Below are positions 46,401-58,390 of a stretch of DNA of 64,000 nucleotides, piece by piece. Both the position numbers and the translations under genes were made by a program. The stretch is from Campylorhamphus procurvoides (Eukaryota; Chordata; Aves; Passeriformes; Dendrocolaptidae): positions 2,831,377 through 2,895,376 of the forward strand of contig WBMV01000462.1 of the NCBI GenBank assembly GCA_013396655.1, written 5' to 3'. The notes beneath the pieces are model-generated. The model was not told where the DNA came from and searched no databases. It saw only the letters and a list, made by a program, of their open reading frames with translations. Position 1 is the first letter of the stretch. Each line of letters starts with the position of its first letter.

Positions 46401-49400
46401 CCCCAGCCCCAGCCCTGCAGCTACTGGCTCTAGGCGAACGCACGGGGTCTGATAAGAGAAGTTGGCAGAAGGCACAGTTCTGGGACGAGGCATTTTTCAG
46501 TTTTGCTGCAAACCCTCAGCCACTCTGTGTGGGGAGAAGAAGGGGGGTCCAAGGGACACCATTCCCTGTGTCTCAGTGCCGAGCTCAGCATCTGGACCAG
46601 GAGGAGGCTGATGGACCCTGCAAAGGGAGCACACAGGTTCCCCTCAAAGATGCCCACAGCATTCCCACTCCTTTCACATATGATTGCTATGAACAACTGC
46701 ACAGCCAGCTTCCTCCCTCCTTCCCCTGCCCCAGCAGCAGAAGGCAGATCAGTCCCAGCCATGTGAGACACTGCTGGAGGTGGGTAACCCTGGTGTGGGA
46801 GGGGGAGCAGCCCACCAGCAGCACCCCTCTCCAGAGCACCCCATTCTCCACACCGGAGCCTGACAACACCTTTCCTGGGGAGAGCAGAGCTGGTTTGCCT
46901 TCATATCTCTCGTGCCCCACTACGTGTGCACACAGGCAGCCCCACACCATGGGAGGAACACACACAGGAGATGGTGATGGCCTGTTTGCAGGATCAGCAG
47001 GGCCCACACATGGAGAAGCTCACTGGAGAGTGCGGGCACTCCCTGCCTGTGGATCCAGTCCTGTCTTCCTTCCCATCTCCTTTTACAACCTCAACAAGTC
47101 AAGCAGCATCTCAATGTCCCTCTGGCTCAAGGCCAGCTGGGAGGTGTAAGTGAGGGGATCCCTTGTTGGGATTAGCTTCAGGCAAGGCTCAACTGCAATA
47201 AGCTGAGAATTCTCAGGGCAGTAGACAAGAACAGAGAAGAGCCAGCATTCCCCAGGGAAATGGAGGGAAAACCCTAAAGCAGCCCAGCTTTTAAGGATTC
47301 TGCATCACCTCTAAGTGCCAGTGCCACCATAGAGGGGGAGGCCTCCCTCTCTCTCACTTTGAAGAGGAGCATCCCCTCCAGGTCCCGTATCCTCTCAAGA
47401 CCAGTGCTGTTCATGGACAATGTTCTCCCACTTTGCCTGGGATCTGGGCCCAGGGAACATCCCCAACACCTTCACCAGGTCAGGCTGGGATGAGCTCCCC
47501 ACACCTTGGCAGACACTCATGACAGGAGTTGGAGTCTCTGCAGCATCCCCTCCCCATCTCGCCAGGGAAATCTGCACAGGGCAGATTAACAAGCTTTACA
47601 GCCACATTGCAGAGAGGATCACCAGCCAGTGGGGTCTGGGAAACATGGGAGTCAGGAACAGGGGGAGAAGGGGCTAATTAACAATCTTCTTCCTCAAATG
47701 GATTGGGTTAGACAGCAGAAAAGATTAAAGGTCTCAAGAATACAAGGGACAGTGGAAGGAAAGGATCTCCTCCCATGGACACAGGCACCACAGAGCTCAT
47801 AAGTCCTGTTTAGGACCAGGCTATGAGCCATGCACATGATCTAGCACACCAGGCAAAGAGATAACCAATGAAACGGTGTCCTCCTAAATTTAGCAGCCAC
47901 CATGTGTATCATCTCCCAACCTTAACCCTCACAGACCCACCCCCAGAGCTGTGCAAGGCTAATTTCCATCAAGGGCTGTCTTGGAAGAGACTTCCATTTC
48001 AACCCATCTGCCAAGTACAGGCAGCCTTCCCCAGCTCAGCTCCCCTATCCTGCAGTGTTCCCGAAGCATGGACCCAGTTCCTCTCCACCTAAAGCAATGC
48101 ACCCATGGCACACAGACAGCAGCTGCCCACATACCACCTGCAGAGCAGCCTCTTCTCACATGGAAATGTGCAAATTATGGGTGTCCAACAGCAGGATCTC
48201 GGCACATTTGTTGTACTCCATTGGTGGAATGGCCACCTCCCTCCCTCTGCTGTTCTCTGGTTTGCTGTTCCCCTTTGGTAGGCATCTCTGCAGCTCTGTC
48301 CTTTGGCTGTGCACTCTTGCAGCCAGCACTTGGTACATGGCATTTCTCCCATGAGGGCAGGAACAAGCAGCTCTGGCTGAAATAGTGATTTTAGTGCTGC
48401 CTTCCAGAGCTCAGCATCTGGCAAAGCTGTGGCACCAAGGGCAGGACACCTTCAGACAGAACCAGGAGACTGCTCTGTTGTGCAGCAAGTTGTGAGTTCC
48501 CAGAGGAGAAGGGGGTCATGACATTTGGAGGGGCAAAATCATGAGGCTGAACCCTGCAGTCTGCAACAAGAGGGTATTGTGATGGCTATATATGACCAGG
48601 ATGGAGGGAAGATGAAGGCACACAAGAGTGCACCCAACAGCCTCAAGACTACAAAGCCCTTTTTCTCCTGCCATGGATGGGTGGGCTCTGCTTCCCAAGC
48701 AGAGACCACCTAGATACAAAGCCTGGCATGGTTCTGACACCACTGTGATGGGCATTGCCCCAGCTATTTGTCCTCCTGAGGAACAGAATATATCAGGAGC
48801 TCCTTGCAGCTCTAGGAGCCAAAAGTATTCCCTGTGACACCCCACAGAGCTTAACGTTGTGGGGCAACCACAGAAAGGGTTCTGAGCTGCTGTGAGCTCC
48901 CACTGGGACATCTCACCTCATCTGGTCACAAACCTTCTCCTCCTCCACACGCTGCCATCATTCAGCCCCTTCTCACCAATGGTGAGAGCACCTCTGGCAA
49001 GAGCACCTTCCCCTCCCATCCCCCAAGACAAGGTAAAGGATAGTGTTGGGGACTGGAATTTCACTTGTTTACCTCTTTTCATGGTGCTGAAGGACAAGCA
49101 AGACCAAACATCACTTCACAAGGGTGCAGACCTTGCTCAGGGCTCTGGTGAGGTCCAGCAGATCCTCCATTGCTGGCAGGACCCATCTAGTCACAAGAGG
49201 CCACACAAAACAGGCATTCCTCTCCAGAGAGATGAGCACACACCATGTGAGTCAAGGCTGGGTTTGGGGATGCCAAAGACAACCACATTCAAACCCTGAA
49301 AGTTTTGACTTCTACCCAAAAGTTGAGGCTTATAGCTGGGTGGAGGAGAGAGACAGAGTGGGATCCCATCAGTGCTTTTCCAGGTCTCATTTGGAGCTGC

Positions 49401-49782
49401 ACCAGCACAATCCTCCACAAACAGGCATCATATCCAACCTTTGTCCACTGCTCCATCCCTGGCAGATCGAGTCTATCAGGTGAATCTGGGCCTAAGTTAC
49501 AGCTTTGCAGCTTCACGCTTTAGAAGTTCTAAATAATAATAAGTCATAGCCTTGCATCTCAGATCAAGCTCCCTTTTGGATCATCCAAGCCCCAGCTGGG
49601 AGTGTTAAACCAGACAGGCAGGACCAGAAAACATTCCCATCCTACCTCTGCAAAGAGGAGTCTGCACTCCACACCCTTCCAGTCTGCCCCTGGGGTATCT
49701 GTCTGACAGGCGGAGCAAACCTTTGTTGTTTAAGGCCGCCTAAACCTGCCACCTTTACATCAGTGGGGCCAGATCCCAGCTC
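46401..49782. other. Unique non-coding DNA, no recognised gene
   Basis: The 264-codon plus-strand frame at 46355-47149 ends beside a GTAAGT donor-like hexamer (47146-47151) but has no recognisable domain and overlaps other long frames. No repeat families were recognised. Confidence 0.45.
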
Positions 49783-49857
49783 TCTTGATTCTCCCAAAGT
49801 CGGGCACCTCTTGATTCCCCCAAATTTGGGCACTTCTTGATTCCTCCAAGGCTGGGA
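49783..49857. repeat. Three-copy 26-bp minisatellite
   Basis: Three tandem units begin TCTTGATTC at 49783, 49809 and 49835, each continuing CCAA...GGG. Units differ by several substitutions, so the array is not recent. Confidence 0.9.
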
Positions 49858-51121
49858 TGCAGCTGGGAAAGGGGGATGACTGCACGGGCGAAAAGAGGTG
49901 ACAAAATTTCGGGCCATCACACACCACCAAGCTGTAATAGCTCGTCCCTTTTCTCTGTTCCCTCCTGCCTCTGCAAAGCCCTCTGAGCATCGCCCGGCGA
50001 GCAAGGCTCAACCCGAAACTGCAGCAGGGCTGTACCTGCACACGTCGGTGAGTCAGAGCTGGCCGGCCAGAGAGACACATACCGAGCCCTCCCCCACAGC
50101 CCCTCCAGCTTCTGCCTCCTTGACATGCCCTCACCAGCAGTTTAAAGAGGGCTTCCCCCCTCCACCCCCTTTTTCTGCTCTTTTTTGTCTTCAGTCCTCC
50201 TGGTGGGTGGGGAAAATCCCGGGTGTCAAACTTCAAAAGGGAAGCCTGAATTCACATCGCATTCATGTCCAAGTCGCTGCCTCAGCCAGGCTGCTGCCCG
50301 CACCCACACCCGGGGCTGGCAGGAGCTCCCCCGTTTGTCCATCCATGGCTTGGTGCACCAGCTAAGCCAGAGGTGAGAAGAGGATTTGGACATGGGATTC
50401 AGCCCCCTGCCAACAGCCCACTCCAAAAGCAGAGCTTCTGCAAATCAGCTCTGTAGGAAGGAGAGAGAACCCCTTACCTACTCCCTGCTCATGTTACAGC
50501 CCCGACAGCAGCTCCGTGGCACAACGTTGCCCTGCCACACGTCCCATCAGACATCTCAGTGGCACAGAACAGCCCTAGGATGCTTCACCCCAAATATTTT
50601 GCTTTGTGCACTTGACTTCCACTCTTGGTCTGGTTGCTTTTTGCCAAAGACTGTGCCCACCCCAACAGCGTGGTCGGAACAAGGAAGAGGCACAAGACAT
50701 GCTCAGTGCTGTACAGCCAAAAACCAGGAGGCACAAAGCAAGAGGGCTCGGGCAGGGACGAACAGCTGGCCAAAGCCACACACCCCAAATCTGCTGTGCT
50801 GTGCAGAGCTCTCTGCACACTGCAGGGCCAGCCTGGGGGAACAGAGCCACCAACCTCAGCCTCACGTTGCTCCCACACAAAGCAGCCCTGGTCCACACAG
50901 GCCACCTCCTTCACATCTCCTGGTTTCCAGATTACCAGAGCAGGGCAGTGTGGACCTCGTGCTTTCATAACAAACCTATTTTCTTTCCCTCAGTCACCTG
51001 CAACAAAGAAAACCAGGCACAACCAGACAGTTGAAGAAGATGTAACATCTCTTTGATTTTCTATTGTACTCCTGAATAGTAAGTTAAAGCCTATTCACAG
51101 TTGATTTGGTTCTGTTTTCAG

Positions 51122-51221
51122 TGGCATGAGACCCTCAGGCTTCATGGGGAGATGAGCTTTCCTACAGAAGAACTGGCAGGAGCCAGCCTTGCAGAGTTAG
51201 GAGGCAGGCTGGTCCTGAGAG
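51122..51221 (+). other. Exon-like segment, unverified
   Basis: A strong acceptor (TTGATTTGGTTCTGTTTTCAG) precedes 100 bases open in one frame, ending at GAGAG|GTGAGT, a strong donor. The frame starts WHETLRLHGEMSFPTEELAG and ends in phase 1. The product was not recognised and no start codon or promoter was linked to it. Another acceptor-like site lies at 50992-50993, before an open frame ending in a stop at 51054-51056. Confidence 0.2.
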
Positions 51222-53761
51222 GTGAGTCAGAAACCCCACACTGAGAGGAAAACAAGGATGCTTGGAACAGAGAACCCAAACCTGTGAGCCTACACCATGA
51301 GCCCCACAGTCAGAGAGTGGAAACAGCTTCACTCCCTGCCAGGAGCAGAGAGAAACGTCAGAAAGGCATTTTGTTGAAAGGGGATGAGCAGGAACGTGGG
51401 AGGATGTGTTGATGCTCCCTCCCCAGAGGAAAGGGCACAGCTTTCAGTGAGAAAAAGCTGCCCTGGCTCAGTAGCTGTGCTGGTGAGGATGGGGAGCTCT
51501 GGACAGGGAGTGCTGCAGCCTCCCATGATGCCCAGGATACATCAGGGCAGCTCTGGCACCCAGGCTGACCCACAGAATCTTTGGCAGCAAAGTCCTGCCA
51601 GCCACCACCTTGCAAGTAAGTGCACCATGGTTTTAGTCCCACTCCCCTTGGCATTGTTTGGATGCAGTTTCCTTATCCATGGTGGTCAGCACTGTCTGGG
51701 AATGAGCTCTTACCCCAGCTCCACTGCCAGGCACAGAGGCTCTCAAGCATCTGTACAGAGCACAGGACCAAATACTGGAATAAACAAGACACCAGACTAC
51801 CAGAAGCCTTGAATAATGGTTTTTGAAGACAGTGACAGCAGCACAGTTGGGAACACACACCCACTGGAGATACTTGCTCTCAAAATACCTCCTGTGGGCT
51901 CAGCTCCACCAAGGTGTTCACCTCCCGCAAGGTGCTCAGCTCTGCCAGCCCACAGAGATAGCTGGGCACGGAGAAACAAGCAGCCACAGTTTCCCCCACA
52001 GCCCATGGTGCCCAGCAAATATTTAACCTGTGTCTAACATGGTGAAAACCCTTTTTTGATTGTATTTGCCCTCTGCCCCCCCTCCAGGTAAGCAGGGACT
52101 CCTGAGCACCCCACCATGCAGATATTGAAAGGATGCTTTGAACAGCACTTTGTCACAGTGGAATAAGACCCTGCTCCAGGATTACTGGAATGAACCTTGT
52201 TTTTAAGAAAAGGCTTAAACATCCTGCAGTGGCAGGGGGGCTTGAGAGAAGGAATATCCTTGCAGGTGAGGTAGCTACACAGCAGCATCCATATTACTCA
52301 CTCTGAGTCCTTCCCAAGCACACACAGTGTAGGAGATCCTCAGCATCTCCCCAGGTTGTTCCCAGCAAACCCTTCACCCCCCTCAACGCCCTTCCAAAGG
52401 GACTTTCATGCAGGACATGGGCAGGAGGCCAGGAGCCAAGGGAAGGGGGCTGCTGTTCCTCCAGCCTGTGAGCCAAGAGGGACACACGTGACTAGGTGTT
52501 GGCTTGGATTTCCAAGCCCTGCAACAGCACCAGCTGCTCCTGCCCATCCCTCTCTTCCCAAAGAGGCCCACAGATCAGGTTTCCTGGGCCGCTACATCCA
52601 GGTGAGTCCCCATAGACCTGGCAACATCCCCTTCCCTCAGCTATTCCACAGAGATGCCAGCCCAGCCCTTCAGCAGGTGAGCACCAACACATCTCCACCA
52701 GCTCCAGCTGATGCATCCACAAGGGAAGACAGGGCTCCTCACCTCCCACAGTCCCAGGGGATGCGAGAGGTGCGCTGGGCAGGGACTCGCCCCAGCAGAA
52801 ACCAGATCTGGGCCGCTCCAGAACCAAAAATAACCTGCCAGCTGCCCGGGAAGAGAGAGAGAGCCAAGCGTGCACAGATCATGCACATGTCAGGAGGGGA
52901 GTCATCTGCATCCATCTTCAGGGATAACAGAGGGGAGCATGGCTTTTGGTGCAATTTGATGCATAAGAGCAGAGCAGCAGCACAAAACAGCCTTCAGGCT
53001 TTTTTGGGGCAGCAAAGCAGCAGACGGCCAATACCCCCAGGGTCCCGTCCTCCATCTGGGGAAGAGCTGCCATGCCTGGTTCCTGGGAGCCACAGAAAGC
53101 CCCGGTGCAGCTGTGCCAAGGAGCAAAGACCCCCTGCTCAGTCCCTCCTGTCCCCCCCAAAGAGGCAGCAGCAGCACCAGAGCAGCTGGGAGCCCAGAGA
53201 ACTTGCAAACTCGTGCTGGGTGGGAGGGTGTTCTCCCACCTCCCGTCGCTCCAGCAGCAATAACCCAGAAAGGCTCTCCCAGCCTCAGCAGGGGTGAGCG
53301 GTGCTTGGAGGGGGCTGGAGAAGCACGAAAGAAAGTCTGGATGTGCAAAACAGGATAAGGAGGCACATCCTGTGCCAGCCTCCTGCCAGAGGCTCTTGGT
53401 GCAGCCACACCTTGAGTTTTTGAGGAGCAGCAAGAGTCCTGATCTCACAGGATCAGGGAAGATAGAGTGGCCACCCAGAGCTCGGGAGCAATGTGGACAC
53501 AGAATCCAGAGATGCCTTTGGGGTGAAGGAGGGCAGTCAGACTCCGTAAGCAGCAGCTCTTTGAGCACACCCAGTCCGTATCAGAAAAAGATGTTTTCCC
53601 AATTTTCCTAATTACACACCAATCACTACCAGGACTGAGGCACAGGGTTAGGCTGAACTAGAGAAGCAGCAGTTAACATTTATGCATCAACCCATACTTC
53701 AAGGAGTAAATTTTCCCTGATCATTCCCAAATCTTCCACTTCTCTTACTTCTTTCTGCCAG

Positions 53762-53833
53762 CAAGGCACTCACAAGTTGATGACTCAGGAGCTGTCACCT
53801 TAGAGAGGATCAACACCTGCCCCAAAACCCAAG
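53762..53833 (+). other. Exon-like segment, unverified
   Basis: A long pyrimidine tract (CTTCTCTTACTTCTTTCTGC) and CAG precede 72 bases ending at CAAG|GTAAGA, a strong donor. Only one frame is open: two bases, then RHSQVDDSGAVTLERINTCP and onward, ending with one spare base (phase 1 at both ends, length divisible by three). No family was recognised. It could be an exon of an unknown gene, a non-coding RNA exon, or chance. Confidence 0.22.
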
Positions 53834-54698
53834 GTAAGAGCAGAAAGTCTGGGCATCAGTCCCTCAGCACCTCAATTTCCTCAGGCTCCCAAAGGCACCA
53901 GCACTGCTCATCTCTAAGCACTGTTACACAGCCCAGGGGAGGGCATTCACAGGGCACACCTCATGGAAAAGCTCTATAAAATGGGGCCAAGCCCTCAGCA
54001 GGTACAAGCTGACCTCAGAGAGCAGAGCCGACCTCACAGGGAATGCAGGAGCGTTTCCAGCCAGCCCTGGGAGGGAAGCTGGCATGAGCAATGCAAGGGT
54101 GCAGCGCTGCAGGCTGCCAGCGCTCACGGTCACCCACCACCTCCCGGGGCTGTGCACGGGATCGGGGCTGCTCCCGCATTCTCCAAACCAGCCTCTCGGG
54201 GCAGGAGGAGACAAGCAGGAGCTCCATGCTCCTGGAGTCGCTGTCCTCCTGTCTCTGCTGGCGGGAGAAGAAAACAGCATCAAACAAGTCTCGGGCTGTT
54301 GGTTTCCTGGCACCCTCGGCAGTGCTGCCCGTGCCAGCACAGAGTGCTCCCACCCCTTCCCATCACTGTGATTGGAGAGAGGGAAGGAGTGGCTCTGCTT
54401 CCCAGCCTGGGGGTAACAGAGGCTGAAGAAGGATGAAGACAGTTCCCCTCCATTTCCCAGCCCTAGGGCGCTACACCAGCCAGAGAGGAGCATCTCCTTC
54501 CTGCTGCTCCAGCTCCTGGTGCAACAGGGACCAGGGGGAAACCCTCACACAGGGCTGCCAATTCCCTGGAAAAATCTCAGGGTGGAAGAGGAGGCCCTGA
54601 CACTTCCCATCTGGAATGGTTTGGGCAGAGCTGCTCTGTCCAGACCTTCCTGCCCCTTGCCAGAAGGGGAAAGGTACCAGCCCATCTCCCACACTCAG

Positions 54699-54767
54699 AC
54701 TCTGACGGCTATGCTTCATCAGGAGAGTTTCCAAGCAGTTTTGGACCAGACTCTCAGGCTGTCATCA
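54699..54767 (+). other. Exon-like segment, unverified
   Basis: An acceptor (CCCATCTCCCACACTCAG) is followed by 69 bases and the donor hexamer GTAAGT (54768-54773). The phase-1 frame reads SDGYASSGEFPSSFGPDSQA and onward; the phase-0 frame is also open. Like the segment at 53762-53833 it can be phase 1 at both ends and a multiple of three, so the two would join in frame across an intron of about 0.86 kb. Confidence 0.2.
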
Positions 54768-55059
54768 GTAAGTCTTCTGGGCAGGAGGTTTTAGAGCCCA
54801 GCATTGCTCACCCTGCCCAACCAAACTTACTAGTGTGGGGAAAACTGCTCAACTCTCGTCTCTGATGTGGGACCTCAAAACACCCACCAGGAATGAAGAC
54901 CTTGCTGTCCTGACCCTCAGCATCCCAAAGATCTCAGTGCTAACTCAGACACACAAAGAAAGCAGAAGCTTCACACTGGTGATCTGCACCATCTAAAAGC
55001 TTTGTGTTTCATTTCTCTCGCTCTCGCATTTTAAGCTAGCCGCCAATACCTTGGGAAAC

Positions 55060-55520
55060 ACAGGCTAGAGAGACTTAGGATTTATTTTTGAGAGCTTAAC
55101 ATCCATTATGCTCTTAAAAAATTTATGCCCTTAAGCATCTCCACAGTGGCTGCTGAACACCCATTAAAAAAATTTCATCCATTGCTTAAGCCTGACAAGT
55201 CTCACCTTCAAGAGATACCCGTAAAGACCTGACAAGACAACTCAGCTTGAGCCCTGGGCTCCTAAGACCTGACCATAGCACAAACAGCCCTGGGAAAGAC
55301 GTTATACCCCAAGAGAGCGAGACACCAGAGGTGAGGTTTATATCCCAGAGCAACCACGATGCGCTGACTTTGCCGCAGACGACCGTGGCAGGACAGCTTG
55401 ATGTGTCAGTTGGAAATGCAATTAACTTCGATGTGCAAGGGGATAAGGGAAGAACTGAGGTTCCTATGGATGCAGTTGCTCGGCTCTTAATTCCTCTAGC
55501 AACGCTAGCCTAGTGATGTT
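55060..55520. promoter_or_regulatory. Candidate regulatory element with retained CpGs
   Basis: The left part is AT-rich (CTTAAAAAATTTATGCCC). The right part keeps CpGs (CACGATGCGCTGAC, GCCGCAGACGACCG, AACTTCGATG, GCTCGGCTC, CAACGCTAGCC). A plus-strand frame (55247-55513) is open across it but no product was recognised, and a GAG|GTGAGG donor-like site lies at 55329-55337. Constraint at DNA level is the simpler reading. Confidence 0.28.
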
Positions 55521-57879
55521 TTCCACGTTTCATTCCTACCCTTTCCAGAGCCGAAGTTCCCTTTGGCCTTGGGGATGCCTGTGCACGTGGGAAAGTCACA
55601 CAGCACTCAAAACACCACTGCAGCCAGGAGCTCTTTGCAAACAGCTTCACCTCCAGGACCCCAAACCCACAGTTCCTGCTGCTTCCTCCAGCAGCTGTGT
55701 TTCACCCTTTGGGGCTTTGGGTCAGAGCAGGAAGGGTCTGGGCTTGACCCAGGTCCAGGCAGGACTGTGTCAGAAGCAATCAACCCTGGGGTGGTGGTGG
55801 GGTGTGTACCTCAGCAGCCTCAGTGCAGGGCTCCTCCAAGGCATCTGCTGCAACACAACCATCACAATGCATGAGGCAGCCACGAGGCTGCTGGTACAAG
55901 GCTCCCAAATGGCAGGCAAGGGATGAAAAGCAAAAAGGAATAAGCAACAGAGCTAGACAGGCCTATAGAGAAGCTTTCCTGTCACCTTCTCCACCAGAGA
56001 GCTTCACCAGCTCACTGTGCAGCCCATGAATCCCCCACAAAGGCTGTATCAGGGCTCACACAGCCTCAAAGGCAGGTTCCTGCTGGCCTAGGCACGACAC
56101 ACACAAGTACAGGAGCTGTTTGCAAGATGGCAACTTGTCAGCATTGCAGCACCAAGGAGCAGAAGGAGCACAGGGAGTGAGTGGCTGGACCAAACTGAGG
56201 CAGTGTGGCTGTGGGCTGAGCTGTCTAGCCCAGCATACAGCACCCACCACCTCACCTGGCCCCCAAACACCCTCTGGAGAGCAGTCAGGCACAGGCTGTT
56301 AGCCTGAACCCCCACTCTCTTCCCTGCATCCCAGAGCATCTCTGTTCACCTCGCTATAAAGGATGCACTGGTTGCTCTGTGTTCCTACACACTGCTGTGG
56401 ACTGGCCACAGCTGGGGAAGGACCCCTCAGGCTGCTTATTTCAGCTTCCCTGAGGCAGCAGGCTGGCTGCACCCACAGCATGGGCTCCTTGCTGGATGCA
56501 GCAGGCAGCAGCTCACCGTAGGCAGCCTCTCCCACTCCACTGCTTCCTTCTGCACAGAAAAGGACACGATGCAGACTCTGCTGCATCCCTGAATGATCTT
56601 TCTGCTGCCCTCAGTGTGCCCAAGAGGTCACATGCTCCAGCATCCAACCACACGGGTCTGCACACAGGGCAGATGGGTCCTGGCACTGCAGGGCACCCCA
56701 CAGACATGAGCTCTGATGGGCTTCAGCCCTCCTGCTCCCACCATGCCATTCATACACCAGGAGCTCTCTGCACCCCAGGGAAGAATTCCTCTATTCTGGA
56801 TAAGAATTTCACCCAGACAACTCCAAAACCAAGCAGGACCAGTAGCTCTGCCCACTGCAAGCCATGCCAGACCAGGCACCACGCAGGGAGCAATATGGAC
56901 ACAGCCCTGAACTCAAGTACAAACCAGCTAGAGCACAGTTCCAGGCAGGAACATCTGTGCCCCATGCTCTAACACCTACACCCAGGAAAGAAAGAGGATC
57001 AAATGCAGCCCTTTGGCAGGCAAACACCCAGCCCTTGGGCTGTGAGGAGGCTGAGCTGCACCCAACAGCCCAGGACTGAATGAGCACCGGGCTCAGCCCT
57101 GCCACCCAAGTCCTCCCCTTGCCTTCACACCAATGACAGCCACGGGCGAGTGTGTGACCCTGGGCAGCACAGGCAGGCCTGGGCCACCTGCCCCAGAGCA
57201 TCACCCAGCACCAGCCAGCTCAGCTGCCGGCTCCCTGCAGCGTCACAGCCCTCCCCACCAGTTGTGTTTGGGTGGTTATTCCTGCTTTTCCAGTCAGCAA
57301 GGTTCCTGCGCTGCGCTCCAGCAGCCCCTCTCCAGCACATTCACCTGCCAGAGGAATTTCATCCCCCTCTGCCAAGAAGGGCATAGAGGCAATGACCACC
57401 AGCACAGGGAAGCGGGGACAAAGCAATTTGAAGCAGTCAGTGTCAGCCCACAGCTTGCCAACCTCACTGGGGCAGATGTTTCATGGGCACCCTCATCGTG
57501 ATCCCAGTGCGGGGTCACCCAGCCATCCGTGGCTCCCAGCAGGCACCCAAGGCAGCCCCTGCTGCCCCACAGCAGCTGGGGGGAGCTGCTGGGGGCTGGA
57601 TGCCCCACTGCCATCTCCCTCCAGGTTTGCACAAGCTGTCTAGAGGTAGCTGCTGGCGAGGGGCCAGGCGAGCCGCCGTGGCTTTGATGTGGGTGTCTGC
57701 TGGGCACATGCCAGGGCCGGGCCAGGGTGTTTAGCTGGAGGCACCGGGTGCCAGACTGAATTATGCCGGAGGGAGGAAGAAATCCCCAGGTCACGGCCGT
57801 GCCACAGTGCCATGAGAAATCTGCCGCGCTGCCCATGCCGTTGCTGCTCCACACTCCTCTCCAGAGCTCTTTATCTGCG
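55521..57879. other. Unique non-coding DNA, no recognised gene
   Basis: No gene or repeat family recognised. A strong acceptor-like site at 57292-57293 leads into a Ser/Pro-rich open frame described among the findings. Confidence 0.4.
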
Positions 57880-58338
57880 GCGACCATGGGCAGGGATGCC
57901 TCCTCTGCGGGGAAACAGAATTTCCGTGGCACGGAGAGCGCTGGGGGGTTCGGCTCCCACCCCCGGCAGCACCGGGCTCCCGGGCGGAGAGGAGGATGCT
58001 GTGGCAGGGAGGGATGCAGGACCTGAGCGGTCCAGCGCGGCGCAGCAGCCCCGCGGCAGGCGGGCCCATCCCACTGCCCAGGCGCCGAAGGAGTTACTGA
58101 GAGCGGGAGATGTCGTTAATAAGGGAGGCCACGCGAGTGATTTTTATCTTTAAAAAGCCCACAGCCCTGGGTTGAGCGGCTCCGCTAGGGAGCTCGCTCG
58201 GGCACAGCCACTGCTCCTTTAAGGTATTTAACAACAAAGTGGGTGAACGCGCTGGCTCCTCCCCGAGCCGGCACATTCCCTCCGGGTCCCCCCGCCCCAG
58301 CCACGAGTGGCAGCGGGGACCCCCACGCCAAGACCCGG

Positions 58339-58358
58339 ACTACCAGTCCCGGCACACC
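58339..58358 (+). promoter_or_regulatory. ZNF143-type (SBS) motif
   Basis: ACTACCAGTCCCGGCACACC keeps the ACTAC-N3-TCCC core of the ZNF143/Staf binding site. Located inside the CpG island. Confidence 0.5.
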
Positions 58359-58370
58359 CCGGGGGTTTGC

Positions 58371-58390
58371 TCCCTGCCGGGGATTGTAGT
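58371..58390 (-). promoter_or_regulatory. ZNF143-type (SBS) motif, reverse
   Basis: On the minus strand ACTACAATCCCCGGCAGGGA matches the ACTACAAT-x-CCC form of the ZNF143/Staf site, 12 bases from the plus-strand site and facing it. Confidence 0.5.

Noticed and set aside
46355..47149. 264-codon plus-strand frame ending at a GTAAGT hexamer
   Set aside because: No recognisable domain or start context. The frame ends with a stop at the donor-like site rather than reading through it.
52563..52679. Tiny exons ending at CAG|GTGAGT (52602) and CAG|GTGAGC (52679)
   Set aside because: They would be only about 36 and 25 bases long, with ambiguous acceptors and inconsistent phase.
52356..53297. 313-codon plus-strand frame
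   Set aside because: Low-complexity Pro/Ser/Ala/Gln composition, no domain, overlapped by long frames on the other strand. It follows from GC-rich, stop-poor DNA.
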